Shown piece after piece: positions 1-10,754 of a DNA stretch of 64,000 nt (the stretch's first letter is position 1; every line of letters begins with the position of its first letter). Below the pieces are notes generated by a model. The model ran no database searches, had not been told where the DNA came from, and worked only from the letters and a program-made list of their open reading frames with translations. The DNA is from Primula veris (lineage: Eukaryota; Streptophyta; Magnoliopsida; Ericales; Primulaceae). The DNA lies in assembly GCA_963682055.1 (NCBI GenBank), contig OY821747.1, positions 23,310,126 through 23,374,125 of the forward strand. The letters are read 5' to 3'. Made by a program: the position numbers and the translations under genes.

Positions 1-814
1 TTCGAATTTCGAAAACTGACAGTAGTAAAGTGACCTTAATGGCTGAGATACTCAGCAAGCCTATAAATATGCAGACCCCCCACATGTCAAATACATAACA
101 TTCTGAAATAAAATACATAAGTATATATCATCTCTCAAAAATCTGCATTACATTTTAGAACCAGAGAGAACCACCCACCAACAGCTCGACCTTGACTCGT
201 CGCCAGTTTCCGGCGAGTCATCCGAGACGTTGTACCTTGGGATCGAAGCGCCAACGCAACCAGAAACCTAAGGCGGTTGGGCGAATATCGGTTAAGGGCA
301 TACTGTTAACAGTAGCCTCGTCTTGTTTATTTTAATTCTGTCCAGTTTTTCAATTCTGTTCAGTTTTTTAATTCTGTCCAGTTTTTTTTCAATTCTGTCC
401 AGTTTTCAATTCTGTCCAGTTTTTCAATTCTGTCCAGTTTCAATTCTGTCCAGTTTTTACTATTCTGAAATTAGTTTAAAGTTCTGTTTTTTGCTGTAAT
501 TACTATTCTGTAATTTAATTCTGTAATTAGAATAGTTTCAATTCAGTCCTGTAATTTCAATTTCAAACAGAACAGTCCGGCTGTTAAGTTTGTACTTTCC
601 AGTCCGGCAGTTTCTATTTATTGCAATTCAGTACATCAGATTATTAATTAATAATAATCTGATAACGTTTGCTTTAATTATTTTCAGTACCTACATGTTG
701 TAATCAGTTTATTGTATTTCATTTGGAAATTAATAAAGATTACACTGGTTTTAATTAATTCTTGTTTAGTCCTTTTATTATTATTAATTGTTATTTCGTA
801 CACGGAAACCAACA
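1..814 (+). repeat. 5' LTR of copia element A (3' part only)
   Basis: Matches 6634-7416 nearly base for base and ends CCAACA at 809-814. It holds the TATA box, the inferred R region and U5. From about 327 to 460 it carries a run of a 14- to 17-bp unit (core AATTCTGTCCAGTTTT). It has at least one more unit than the 3' LTR and a slightly longer TTCTGTAATT stretch near 500-530, which accounts for most of the 31-bp length difference. Confidence 0.93.
62..69 (+). promoter_or_regulatory. TATA box of the copia A LTR promoter
   Basis: TATAAATA, repeated at 6695-6702 in the 3' LTR. In the 3' copy it lies about 715 bp into the LTR, as expected for the U3/R boundary, so element transcripts would start roughly 25-35 bp downstream. 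The base after the box differs between copies (T here, G in the 3' LTR). The start site is inferred. Confidence 0.6.
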
Positions 815-1167
815 ATCTTAACCGATTACCTGTTGTTTCTTTCGTGTATTGATTAATACAATTATTTATTTTTTATAAGGAATAATGCTTTCTTGTTTTC
901 AATTCTAAATTATATTAGAAATTGAATTACAACGAAAAAATTCCAAACAGTTTTAATTTTATTTTTGAATCTTGTTGATACCAACCGTATTGGTATTCAA
1001 TAAGAATCGTTCAATCCTTTTAATATCAACCGTATTGATATTTAAAAGGATAAAAGTTTAATTTTATTTTGTTTGGTAATTCTTTTACAAACTCAAATAT
1101 CAGTTTTGGTGTTTGTTTATAGAATTTATTGTACACGTATCTCATACGTTTTGTGTTGTCGTTTCAG
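815..1167 (+). other. copia A untranslated leader with three predicted hairpins
   Basis: Region between the 5' LTR and the gag start. It holds an imperfect hairpin at 898-926 (TTCAATTCTAA against TTAGAAATTGAA) and two adjacent hairpins at 965-1014 and 1016-1049 that share the loop CCGTA. No primer-binding site starting with TGG follows the LTR; the first bases are ATCTTAACCG. The leader ends GTTTCAG just before the ATG, which looks like a splice acceptor, but I cannot show an intron. Confidence 0.7.
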
Positions 1168-4100
1168 ATGACAAACACGTCGCCTATTCAGTTGCCTATC
1201 GGAAGTGAGCATGACCCAATGGTTGGTGGAGATGTCCATAACATTGGGGGCGATGCGATTGTGGGGGCTACCGCCGATGACGTGGCTGCAGCGGCTGAGG
1301 CCGCCGCGGCTGCGGCCATGGCGGATGCTACGGCCAAAGCTGAGGCTGCGGCCGAAGCAGCGGCCACAGCCAAGGCCGCAGCTAAGGCTGCGGCAAGAGC
1401 CAAGGCTGCGGCCAAAGGCAAGGCACCGATGTATTCGGCTGTGCCTACTTTGCCGACTTCTCATCTGGAGAAACCGGAAAAGTTCAGGGGAGACAACTTT
1501 AAACGTTGGCAGCAAAAGATGCTGTTTTATCTCACGACCCTGAATCTGACCAGGTTTCTCAAGGAGACTGCTCCCGTCCTAAGCGAGGACGATCTAGACG
1601 AGCAGTCGTTCTCTGCGGTTGAGGCATGGAGACATGCCGACTACCTATGCAAGAACTATATCCTGTGTGCTCTAGATGACACGCTGTTCAGTGTTTTCGA
1701 GCCCAAAGCTACTGCAAAGGAGCTATGGGAGACTCTCGAAAATAAGTACAAAGTGAATAACGCTGGCACAAAGAGATTTGTTGTCACGGACTTTCATGAG
1801 TACCGTATGACTGACAGCAGGGGTGTCATGGAGCAAGTTGAGGAGCTCCAACTCATTTACCATCGCCTTGAGGCTGAGGGGCTAGTGATAAACGAGCCTT
1901 TCCAGGTGGCACTCATGATTGAGAAATTGCCGCCGTCATGGAAAGACTTTCAAAACTACCTGAAGCACAAGCAGAAGGAAATGAGGTTGGAGGGGCTCAT
2001 TGAGAAGCTCAATATCGAGGTGAGCAACCGTCGCTCCGTGAGGAGAGTCGGTGGTGCTGTCATCCCGATGGCAAAGGCCAATGTGGTCGAAAGCTCCAAC
2101 GTCAAACGGAAACATTTTGACACCGGAGGCAGTGCTGTTGTCGCAAAGAAATTTGCGGGAACCTGCTTTGTGTGTAACAGGACCGGCCATCGTGTCGCGG
2201 ACTGTTATGACAATAAAGGCGCTGCTAAGCCTAAGCCCCCTCCGAGGAACTTCAAGGGCAAAGGGAAGAGGAAAGCTCCAGCTCAGGCTCATCTGGCTGA
2301 GAGAGGACGAGATGATGACCACTTTACTGTTGTGGTCTCTGAGGTCAATCTCGTGGGGAGCAACCCCAAAGAGTGGTGGATGGATACCGGCGCCACAAGC
2401 CACATCTGCTCAACAAGGTGGATGTTTAAGACCTACGAAGCAGTAGAGGGAGAAAGCTTCTTCATGGGAAATTCTGCTACTTCCAAGGTGGAAGGAAAAG
2501 GAATGGTGGTGATGAAGATGACATCTGGAAAAGAGCTGAGGTTGACAAATGTGCTTCATGTTCCGGATATCCGCAAGAATCTGGTATCAGGATCGGTGAT
2601 GGTGAAGAACGGGTTCAAACTAGTTTTGGAATCCGATAAAATTGTAATCACCAAAAATGGTGTCTATGTAGGCCGTGGCTATATGACCAACGGCATGTTT
2701 AAGTTAAACGTAGGGACACCTGCTCCCAATAAAGGTGCTAAAGCTGAGACTAACACTAGCAATGTAATGACTGTTGCCCAAGAGGCCAATAAAAATTCTG
2801 AGTTTAATTATTTATTTGAGTCATTTCATTTGTGGCATGGTAGATTAGGTCACGTGAATTATAATTCTTTAAAGAAATTAATATCACTAAAACTAATACC
2901 AAATTTCGTTTTTGATAAGCAGCACAAATGTGAGATTTGTGTAGAGGCAAAATTAACGAAATCATCGTTTCAACATGTTGAACGAGAAAGTGAACCTCTC
3001 GGTCTAATACACACGGATGTATGCGACTTAAAGTTTATACAAACGCGAGGAGGGAAAAAGTACTTTATCACCTTTATAGATGATTGTACTAGATACTGTT
3101 ACGTTTACTTAATGAGAAGTAAAGACGAAGCAGTAGAGAAATTCGCTCTTTATAAGACCGAAGTTGAAAATCAACTCAATAAGAAAATTAAAACATTGAG
3201 AAGTGATAGAGGCGGTGAATATGAATCACCGTTTGAACAGATATGCGCTGAAAGCGGCATTATACATCAAACCACAGCCCCATACACTCCCGAGCAAAAT
3301 GGAGTTGCTGAGCGTAAAAATAGAACGCTAAAGGAAATGATGAATGCTATGCTAATCAGTTCTGGTTTACCCCAGAACATGTGGGGGGAAGCGATACTTT
3401 CCGCTAACTATGTTTTAAACAAGTTACCACATAAGAAGCGAGAAAAGACTCCATATGAATTATGGAAAGGTCATCAACCCAGTTATAAGAACCTGCGGGT
3501 TTGGGGTTGTCTCGCAAAGGTCCTAGTTCCCACTCCTAAGAGGATGAGAATTGGTCCTAAGACGGTGGACTGTGTGTTCATCGGATATGCACAGAATAGT
3601 AGTGCATATCGGTTTCTCGTGCACAAGTCGGACAATCCCGATGTACACGTAGATACGTATATGGAAAGCCGAGAGGCCTCTTTCTTTGAAGATATCTTTC
3701 CCCGGAAATTACCTACATCTGTACCAACTGAAGAGTTGAACAGTGAAGGAAATGTGGGGGCAAGTGAACCGACAGAGGAAGAGGAAGAGAAAGAGCCTCG
3801 GCGCAGCAAAAGGGCAAGGAAGGAAACTTCCTTTGGACCTGATTTCCTAACCTTCATGATTGAAGGCGAACCGGTGACATATAAACAAGCTATGTCAACA
3901 CCGGATTCCCAATATTGGGAAGAAGCTATTCAAAATGAAATTGAATCAATCATGCAAAACCACACTTGGGAACTAGTGGATCTTCCGAAAGGATGTAAGC
4001 CCCTAGGTCATAAGTGGGTCTTCAAGAGGAAGTTAAAGGTTGACGGCACGATTGAGAAATACAAGGCGAGACTTGTAGTGAAAGGCTTCAGGCAAACTGA

Positions 4101-5421
4101 AGGTGTCGATTATTTTGACACTTATGCTCCTGTCTCCAGGAAAACGTCTATCCGAATCGTCATTGCTCTCGCAGCTTTGTTTGATATGGAAATACATCAA
4201 ATGGATGTAAAGACGGCGTTTCTGAATGGAGAACTGGAAGAAGAAATTTACATGGAACAACCGGAAGGGTTTGTAGTTCCTGGTAAAGAGCACCAAGTGT
4301 GCAAACTTGTAAAGTCTCTATATGGACTCAAACAAGCGCCAAAGCAATGGCATGAGAAGTTTGATAGAATTATGCTATCAAACGGTTTTCGCATTAATGA
4401 GTGCGATAAATGTGTCTACTCTAAAGGAAGTGGAAGAGACTGTGTTGTAGTCTGTCTCTATGTGGATGACATGATCATAATTGGGAGTAATGATAGAATC
4501 AGCTCCACAAAGAAAATGTTATCACAACACTTCGATATGAAGGATCTGGGTATAGCTGATGTAATTCTTGGTATGAAGATTACCAAAACATCAGAAGGGT
4601 ATGCCTTGTCCCAAAGTCACTATGTTAAACAAGTTTTAGACAAGTTTGACAAGGACAGTAAAGCTATGTCAAGAACCCCAATTGAGTTCAACTGTAACCT
4701 GAAAAAGAATTTCGGTAAAAGTGTGAATCAATTAGAGTTCTCTCGAGTCATAGGCAGTCTCATGTATATAATGAATTGCACCAGACCAGACATAGCAAAC
4801 TCAGTGAGTAGACTGAGCAGATACACCAGTAATCCAAATGAGGAACACTGGAAGGCCATAATGAAACTTCTCAGGTATATGAGGTTTTCAGCCGATTACG
4901 GGCTGCACTATACCAGATATCCAGCGGTACTAGAAGGGTATTCAGATGCCAACTGGATATCAGACTCCAATAGCACAAGATCCACGAGTGGATATGTGTT
5001 TATAATGGGAGGAGCTGTTGTGTCTTGGAGATCCTCCAAACAGACATGTATTGCAAGGTCAACTATGGAATCTGAATTCATAGCGTTAGACTTAGCAACC
5101 GAAGAGGCAGACTGGCTGAGAAGTCTATTGGAAGGAATTCCAATGTGGCCGAAACCTGTTCCCGCAATAAGAATGCATTGCGATAGTCAATCAGCAATTG
5201 CACGGGCTCAGGATCATATGTATAATGGAAAGTCTCGACATATACGTCGAAGACATAAATCCGTAAGGGAATTGTTATCCAATGGTGTGGTATCCTTAGA
5301 TTTTGTGAGATCAAAGGAAAACATAGCGGATCCATTAACAAAAGGCTTGACTCAAGTAGGAGTCGAGACGTCATCGAACGGAATGGGATTAAAGCCCATT
5401 AAATTGGTGGCCCCAACATAG
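1168..5421 (+). CDS. copia A gag-pol polyprotein, uninterrupted
   Basis: One open frame of 1,417 codons. I chose the ATG at 1168 (MTNTSPIQL) over an in-frame ATG at 1129, because the 13 residues before it look like leader. Order: an alanine/lysine-rich stretch of about 70 residues encoded by GC-rich DNA unlike the rest; a UBN2-type gag domain; a CX2CX4HX4C zinc knuckle ([14 protein letters not shown]); the protease motif WMDTGATSH; a pre-integrase domain ([12 protein letters not shown]); integrase core with HTD, DRGGEYE and [14 protein letters not shown]; reverse transcriptase with YVDDM; RNase H with CDSQSAIA. These activities make and integrate the element's DNA copy. I see no stop, frameshift or lost catalytic residue, so it may still be competent. 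The alanine-rich insert before the gag domain is unusual for the family. Confidence 0.95.
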   Translation: MTNTSPIQLPIGSEHDPMVGGDVHNIGGDAIVGATADDVAAAAEAAAAAAMADATAKAEAAAEAAATAKAAAKAAARAKAAAKGKAPMYSAVPTLPTSHLEKPEKFRGDNFKRWQQKMLFYLTTLNLTRFLKETAPVLSEDDLDEQSFSAVEAWRHADYLCKNYILCALDDTLFSVFEPKATAKELWETLENKYKVNNAGTKRFVVTDFHEYRMTDSRGVMEQVEELQLIYHRLEAEGLVINEPFQVALMIEKLPPSWKDFQNYLKHKQKEMRLEGLIEKLNIEVSNRRSVRRVGGAVIPMAKANVVESSNVKRKHFDTGGSAVVAKKFAGTCFVCNRTGHRVADCYDNKGAAKPKPPPRNFKGKGKRKAPAQAHLAERGRDDDHFTVVVSEVNLVGSNPKEWWMDTGATSHICSTRWMFKTYEAVEGESFFMGNSATSKVEGKGMVVMKMTSGKELRLTNVLHVPDIRKNLVSGSVMVKNGFKLVLESDKIVITKNGVYVGRGYMTNGMFKLNVGTPAPNKGAKAETNTSNVMTVAQEANKNSEFNYLFESFHLWHGRLGHVNYNSLKKLISLKLIPNFVFDKQHKCEICVEAKLTKSSFQHVERESEPLGLIHTDVCDLKFIQTRGGKKYFITFIDDCTRYCYVYLMRSKDEAVEKFALYKTEVENQLNKKIKTLRSDRGGEYESPFEQICAESGIIHQTTAPYTPEQNGVAERKNRTLKEMMNAMLISSGLPQNMWGEAILSANYVLNKLPHKKREKTPYELWKGHQPSYKNLRVWGCLAKVLVPTPKRMRIGPKTVDCVFIGYAQNSSAYRFLVHKSDNPDVHVDTYMESREASFFEDIFPRKLPTSVPTEELNSEGNVGASEPTEEEEEKEPRRSKRARKETSFGPDFLTFMIEGEPVTYKQAMSTPDSQYWEEAIQNEIESIMQNHTWELVDLPKGCKPLGHKWVFKRKLKVDGTIEKYKARLVVKGFRQTEGVDYFDTYAPVSRKTSIRIVIALAALFDMEIHQMDVKTAFLNGELEEEIYMEQPEGFVVPGKEHQVCKLVKSLYGLKQAPKQWHEKFDRIMLSNGFRINECDKCVYSKGSGRDCVVVCLYVDDMIIIGSNDRISSTKKMLSQHFDMKDLGIADVILGMKITKTSEGYALSQSHYVKQVLDKFDKDSKAMSRTPIEFNCNLKKNFGKSVNQLEFSRVIGSLMYIMNCTRPDIANSVSRLSRYTSNPNEEHWKAIMKLLRYMRFSADYGLHYTRYPAVLEGYSDANWISDSNSTRSTSGYVFIMGGAVVSWRSSKQTCIARSTMESEFIALDLATEEADWLRSLLEGIPMWPKPVPAIRMHCDSQSAIARAQDHMYNGKSRHIRRRHKSVRELLSNGVVSLDFVRSKENIADPLTKGLTQVGVETSSNGMGLKPIKLVAPT

Positions 5422-5978
5422 GCAACCCAACCTAAACGGAATATTTCCTGATAGGTTCAAAGGGAAACTGAACTGTGAGGGCAACTGAACAAAGCACTCG
5501 GGAACCTGGGGTTCCCAGCCCATTTTCGCGATGACAGAGTGATAGACCTGTACCATTGTAAGGGTGAGCTTGAGGCTCTTAATGATCCAAGTAACTCGAC
5601 GGTCGAGTAAAGTGAGTCAGGACACTTTCGACTTGGAACACCTATAACGAGTGTGTAAGGCCGGTACCATGTGATGAGCTTGGGCTAATTCACTAGAGCA
5701 CTCAGTTGAAGTTGCCAAGGCAGTCCAGGCCAAATATGGACAACAACTAAAGGGCCTAGTACGTGGGTAGAGAGGGCACTGTGCGGGTGCCATTCTGGGA
5801 TACACAAAGCTTGATGGTTCAAAGCTTTACAGCTACCTAATAGCAGTATTCTGGGTGGTATTCCGCTACGGCAGGTTCAAGGCGCGCGCTACCTGACCTT
5901 AGGCAGTGAACTTTTGCGGTTCTCTTGATTTGCATTTAGGACATGGGCTTTCGAGCCAATTGCATTCATGTGGGGGAT
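5422..5978 (+). other. copia A 3' untranslated region and polypurine tract
   Basis: About 557 bp between the pol stop and the 3' LTR without a credible coding frame. It ends with a G-rich tract (TGTGGGGGA, 5969-5977) directly before the LTR start, the expected plus-strand primer. The long stretch is probably 3' UTR; no additional gene is recognised. Confidence 0.75.
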
Positions 5979-7416
5979 TGTTGGAAAAATGTAGGAAAAC
6001 ATGTATTTTATACATGGTTGTTCTAATTGGTCAGGGACCATCTTTGACTCAATTTTCAATGCGACTCCTCAGTTTTTCTGAGGCCATACTCAATGCGGTT
6101 GAGTAGCTCGTGCGACTAGCTTCGCAACGGTATATCGCATGACCTATTCGGAGGAAGGGTGTGAATGATAATTGGACTCGAAGGTTGGTACTCGAAAGAG
6201 GCAATAAAGCCAATGCTGGAAAATGAGAAAAGAAATGGGATTTAACCCATGAGGGTTATCCCACATTGGAAAATCATGAGTGATTTTTACAATATATATA
6301 CTAGGGTATCCCATGTGGATATCAAGTAGTGTGTCCATATACACATGTGTGTATTGTGTACCACACATGGGCTTGCTCGACGGGCGGGCTTGCTCGACGG
6401 GCGGGCTTGCTCGACGGGCGGGCTTGCTCGACGGGTTTTTAACTCAACGGGAAAAGTGCGCCTGTTCGGGAAAAGCGTGCCTGTTCGGGAAAAGCGTGCA
6501 TGTTCGGAAAAAAGTGCGTCTGTTCGGGAAAAGCGTGCCTGTTCGGAAAAAATGCGCCTGTTCGGGAAAAACTTCCAGCAAATCTGTAACTATTGCAATA
6601 AATATGATTTGATTGCAAAGTTAATACTGCAGTTTCGAATTTCGAAAACTGACAGTAGTAAAGTGACCTTAATGGCTGAGATACTCAGCAAGCCTATAAA
6701 TAGGCAGACCCCCCACATGTCAAATACATAACATTCTGAAATAAAATACATAAGTATATATCATCTCTCAAAAATCAGCATTACATTTTAGAACCAGAGA
6801 GAACCACCCACCAACAGCTCGACCTTGACTCGTCGCCAGTTTCCGGCGAGTCATCCGAGACGTTGTACCTTGGGATCGAAGCGCCAACGCAACCAGAAAC
6901 CTAAGGCGGTTGGGCGAATATCGGTTAAGGGCATACTGTTAACAGTAGCCTCGTCTTGTTTATTTTAATTCTGTCCAGTTTTTCAATTCTGTTCAGTTTT
7001 TTAATTCTGTCCAGTTTTTTTTCAATTCTGTCCAGTTTTCAATTCTGTCCAGTTTCAATTCTGTCCAGTTTTTACTATTCTGAAATTAGTTTAAAGTTCT
7101 GTTTTTTGCTGTAATTACTATTCTGTAATTAGAATAGTTTCAATTCAGTCCTGTAATTTCAATTTCAAACAGAACAGTCCGGCTGTTAAGTTTGTACTTT
7201 CCAGTCCGGCAGTTTCTATTTATTGCAATTCAGTACATCAGATTATTAATTAATAATAATCTGATAACGTTTGCTTTAATTATTTTCAGTACCTACATGT
7301 TGTAATCAGTTTATTGTATTTCATTTGGAAATTAATAAAGATTACACTGGTTTTAATTAATTCTTGTTTAGTCCTTTTATTATTATTAATTGTTATTTCG
7401 TATACGGAAACCAACA
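5979..7416 (+). repeat. 3' LTR of copia element A, complete (1,438 bp)
   Basis: Starts TGTTGG right after the G tract and ends CCAACA at 7411-7416. U3 carries two GC-rich tandem arrays (6366-6575), then the TATA box at 6695-6702. The segment from 6634 on repeats window bases 1-814. The following base begins F-box coding sequence on the opposite strand. Confidence 0.93.
6366..6575 (+). repeat. two tandem arrays in the copia A U3
   Basis: Array 1, about 6370-6436: four copies of an 18-bp unit (core GGCTTGCTCGACGGGCG). Array 2, about 6443-6570: about seven copies of a 19- to 21-bp unit (core GTTCGGGAAAAGCGTGCCT) with small variants. Both are GC-rich and end about 120 bp upstream of the TATA box, where copia elements often keep enhancer repeats. 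The regulatory role is inferred. Confidence 0.8.
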
Positions 7417-8252
7417 CTGAGCCAGTAAGAATTGTAGACCAGACTGAATGTGGATATTCAATTATTGTTGCATGTCCCACGGAATCCTCTGGGTCATATG
7501 CAATTGCACTACAGCCCCAACTATGTCTCCAGTGAAAAACACCTCCTATCACCTTTGCTGTTGATTGGGGAATGAGACAAAACTCTTCAGAGATTGTCAT
7601 CATTGATTTATGCCACTTTCTAGTTTCAGATGAATAAGTTTCGACCTTGTACGATAAATTTTCTTCCGTTGGGGTGGGAATTCCAACACGAACTACCTTG
7701 TATGTAAGGTGAGAACTATTACCATTCATATTGTTTGAACCAATTTGTTCAAGTTTTTTACAGATAAACCCCGTACAAACAAACGAGTATTTTCTAAGGC
7801 TTTTGGGAAGTTGAACGTGCTTTTTGGTGAGGGGATCGAACACATGATAACTCATAGGGTTACGACTAAGAAGAACAAGTCCTTCAGAAGAGCCAATGAT
7901 GTAGCCAATTTGCTGCATATTATGGCATAAACCTGAATATTTTTTCCCAACATTGGATGTATTGATAAATTTTGCCTGGCCTTGAACAGGCATACACGGA
8001 TTACGGTCTGAAAAGTGAGGATTTTTATGATGGTAAAAGAATCCAGCAGGAAGTACATCCTTGCGTCGTAGAAATTGGTAACGCCTGCGAAACTCGTTGC
8101 TTGATACGACATCGTTCCAATCCTTGGAAACGCACTTGAACATTATGATGGTTTTTAAGTAGTGGCAATCTTATGAGAATCTCCTCTATTATTTCCTTTG
8201 GAAAATACATCTCTCTTTTCTCCTCACAATATTTAAGAGAAGAAGCACACAT
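7417..8252 (-). pseudogene. F-box protein gene, frameshifted and cut by copia A
   Basis: On the minus strand an F-box opens with MYFPKEIIEEILIRLP (ATG at 8210; an in-frame ATG also at 8252) and continues one frame over with MFKCVSKDWNDVV, the second half of the motif. The shift lies near 8150-8160 in CTACTTAAAAACC. Downstream is an F-box-associated beta-propeller-like region (GLVLLS, VFDPLTKKHVQLP, VETYSSETRKWHKSM, GVFHWRH). Coding sequence stops at the 3' LTR boundary after about 240 residues; translation would run into LTR sequence and end near 7286. F-box proteins are substrate receptors of SCF ubiquitin ligases. Two independent lesions make this a pseudogene. The rest of the gene should lie left of element A, outside the window. 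Confidence 0.85.
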
Positions 8253-9102
8253 GTTTATGATTGTTGTAAGCTTAAATAATAATAATTGACAGAAGTATTG
8301 TATATATATATATCTCTGAGATTGCTTCTTTTCCTAAATAGAATACAAATAAAGTTGGATGTTGCCAAACACCCTTTGATATAGGAGTCCTTATAGTAAT
8401 CAGAATTCCATCTTTGACAATTCTTTCTTTTCTTATAACTCATCCGTAACTACCTTGTTACGTGTTCCCTTGATTCTCTTCCTTTAAAATTTATATTAAG
8501 GAAAGAATTTTTATAATAATAAAAATATGATATGTAAGAATCTTCTAACCATAAATACTTAATTATTGTATATTGCAACTATTACAGATTCCCATAAACA
8601 AAAGCAGAAACATTAAAAATATTAATGAAGGGTTCGTTTCGAACTTTTGGGCAATTTCTATCGGCAATTTTAACGGTTTTTGGTAATTTTAAGAATCACT
8701 TTAAAAACTTTTTTGAATCTATAGGAAATTTCTGTGACGGTTTTCATTAATTAGAAACTATGGAAAAAATTTAGATACGTTTTTAGCCACAAATCGACCA
8801 GAATTTACAAAATAACTCAAAAATTCCTAAATAAAATGTTTAAAAATCATCCAAAATCTTGAAAAAAAACATTAAAAACAAATAGGTGCTTCCTTTTCTT
8901 TAATAAAATTAGTTTATTCACAAATAAAATACATTGTTTTATTTTGGGACATTCCTTTGTTAAGATTTTATTTTTGGAACAATGTTTTTCCAGGACATTA
9001 ATTTTTTAAACACACGGTTGAGTAGATCGTTAATGTTGGTACGAGATTGTTTTTAAGCAGCAATTTATATCTATTTTGGACTACAAAATTATTTTGGTCT
9101 CT
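8253..9102. other. intergenic, upstream of the F-box pseudogene
   Basis: AT-rich DNA with a TA run at about 8301-8312. The first few hundred bases would be the F-box promoter and 5' UTR. No coding frame or RNA gene is recognised. Confidence 0.5.
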
Positions 9103-9488
9103 AAAAATAGAGTCCAAATCTTCTACCCCTTATTCTCTACCATTTCCGTGTCACCTTGCTTATTTTATCCCAAAAAAAATTCTAAAAAACTTGAAATTTT
9201 TTGTAAAATTAGTATAATACATTTCAATAATTATTTTTAAAAGAAAATTCAAACACAATTTATTTTGGAATAAATGTATAAATTAGTGTAAATTAAACAT
9301 TGAATATTAGAAAAATTATCTAAAATAATATTATGTACAAATGTTTTAAAATTTTAATACAATATCATATAAAAGTTTATAAATTTGCGGAATAAGTTGT
9401 GAAAATTTAAAATTTGAATGAAAATAATCAAGAGGTTACTGAAGTACATAGAGAACATGGGGTAGAAGATTTGGACTCCTATTCTTAA
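9103..9488. mobile_element. foldback MITE with about 50-bp terminal inverted repeats
   Basis: GAGTCCAAATCTTCTACCCC starting near 9110 is repeated exactly in inverse at about 9460-9479, and the similarity runs on inward for about 30 more bases with mismatches. The interior is about 290 bp of AT-rich sequence with no frame. Edges are approximate; I could not settle a target duplication. Superfamily unassigned. Confidence 0.75.
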
Positions 9489-10366
9489 CGTACGTGTTAA
9501 GTATCATAGAGGACGATCTTTCTATTCTTCAGGTTTGGGAATATGTGTTAAACAATATTATTTAGTGTCGATTCACGGTACATTTTAGGTTGACGGTTCA
9601 TCTCTATTTGGGAATACGGAGAAAAGACTTGGATACCCAGAAAAGGCTTCGTTTTGAGTTTGATTGTTTTGGGTTTTGTCTAGATGGCTAGACCACGCTC
9701 ATGTGGTGACCAGAATATACTAATACTCAAGAGTTGGACGTATGATTTAAATTGCAATTAATACTTTTTTGTTTGAATTGCAACTTTTTGGTTCTTATTC
9801 CGAATAGCGAAACCACTTTAGTCCAGAAATTTTAGATCTATATAAATTAAATTCTATAGAAATACAAATGGCGAAAGAAACTACTATATACAAGGAGAGA
9901 TATTATTCGATTATTAGTGGGCAGACTAAATGTTTTCATGGAATCACCATACATGAGAGTTGTTTAAATTTGTGCAATTACGACTATTTTTCAGCTCATG
10001 ACTTATGTGTACAAATTTTTTAAGAAAGTACAAGATTAAACTTTTTTTAGGACCTTGTCACCTTAGGTTTACTCGTTTATTAGACGGGCATATTTGCACA
10101 CTTATTTGACTGCATGTATCAGTTTGACAAACGTTTTGATCAGGTTTGTTATATTTTTGATTAAAAAAATTGAGTATATATATATATACCAGCAATATCT
10201 GTACTTGTTGCATAATTATTAATTTCCGAAATTAATGGTGTAACTTTAGAGTGCGCTAACATGCATGAAGTCGTAAAGAAAAAGGGAAAAAAAAATCTAC
10301 ACAACAGTATTTAGCCTGTCAAAAATTCAACTAGCTAGGCTCAAGATTCTGGATTCAAATTATCCT

Positions 10367-10754
10367 GAGTTTATAATTCACCCGCATCATTTAGAGTTTT
10401 ATCTGACAGATGAAATTAAAGCAATCAAATCGTCTACATTTATACGTGAGTTTTGTAAAAAATATTTATATAATTTTAATATATAAAATACAAATTATAA
10501 TTTTGTAAATTAAAAATTAACTTTATAATACAATAAAAACTCAAACAAAATTATAGAAGCCTAGTTAAAACTAGCATAAATTTAAGTATTATTTAAAAAT
10601 AGTAAAAAAAATCAATGATTTTAATATATTTTATTTTATATATTAAAATTATATAATTTTTTTTACAAAACTCATGCATAGATATAGACCATTGTATTGT
10701 TTTAATTTCATCCGTTAGATGAAACTGTAGACTACGTGTACGCATTATGAACTC
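10367..10754. mobile_element. MITE with about 150-bp terminal inverted repeats
   Basis: The left arm from GAGTTTATAAT (10367) matches the inverse of the right arm ending ATTATGAACTC (10754). The arms share GATGAAATTAAA, GAGTTTTGTAAAAAA and TATATAATTTTAATATA in the same order and nearly the same spacing. The short AT-rich centre has no coding capacity. The arms have drifted, so the insertion is not recent. Superfamily unassigned. Confidence 0.8.

Larger units (their letters stand above)
1..7416 (+). mobile_element. Ty1-copia LTR retrotransposon A, near full length (5' end outside window)
   Basis: Two long direct repeats flank one gag-pol reading frame whose domain order (protease, integrase, reverse transcriptase, RNase H) defines Ty1-copia. 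The visible 5' LTR is 1-814 and the 3' LTR is 5979-7416; window base 1 corresponds to 6634 in the 3' copy, so about 655 bp of the 5' LTR lie to the left. The LTR begins TGTTGG and ends CCAACA, a 6-bp inverted repeat. Where both are visible the LTRs differ by a few substitutions and by indels in short repeats, which with the open frame points to a recent insertion. The left target duplication cannot be checked. The right edge abuts an antisense F-box gene. Confidence 0.95.

Noticed and set aside
1188..1421. Antisense alanine-rich frame opposite gag
   Set aside because: Shadow of the GC-rich alanine/lysine segment of the real gag frame.
6280..6731. Two overlapping 110-128-codon frames in the copia A LTR
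   Set aside because: They translate the U3 tandem arrays and vary with repeat number.
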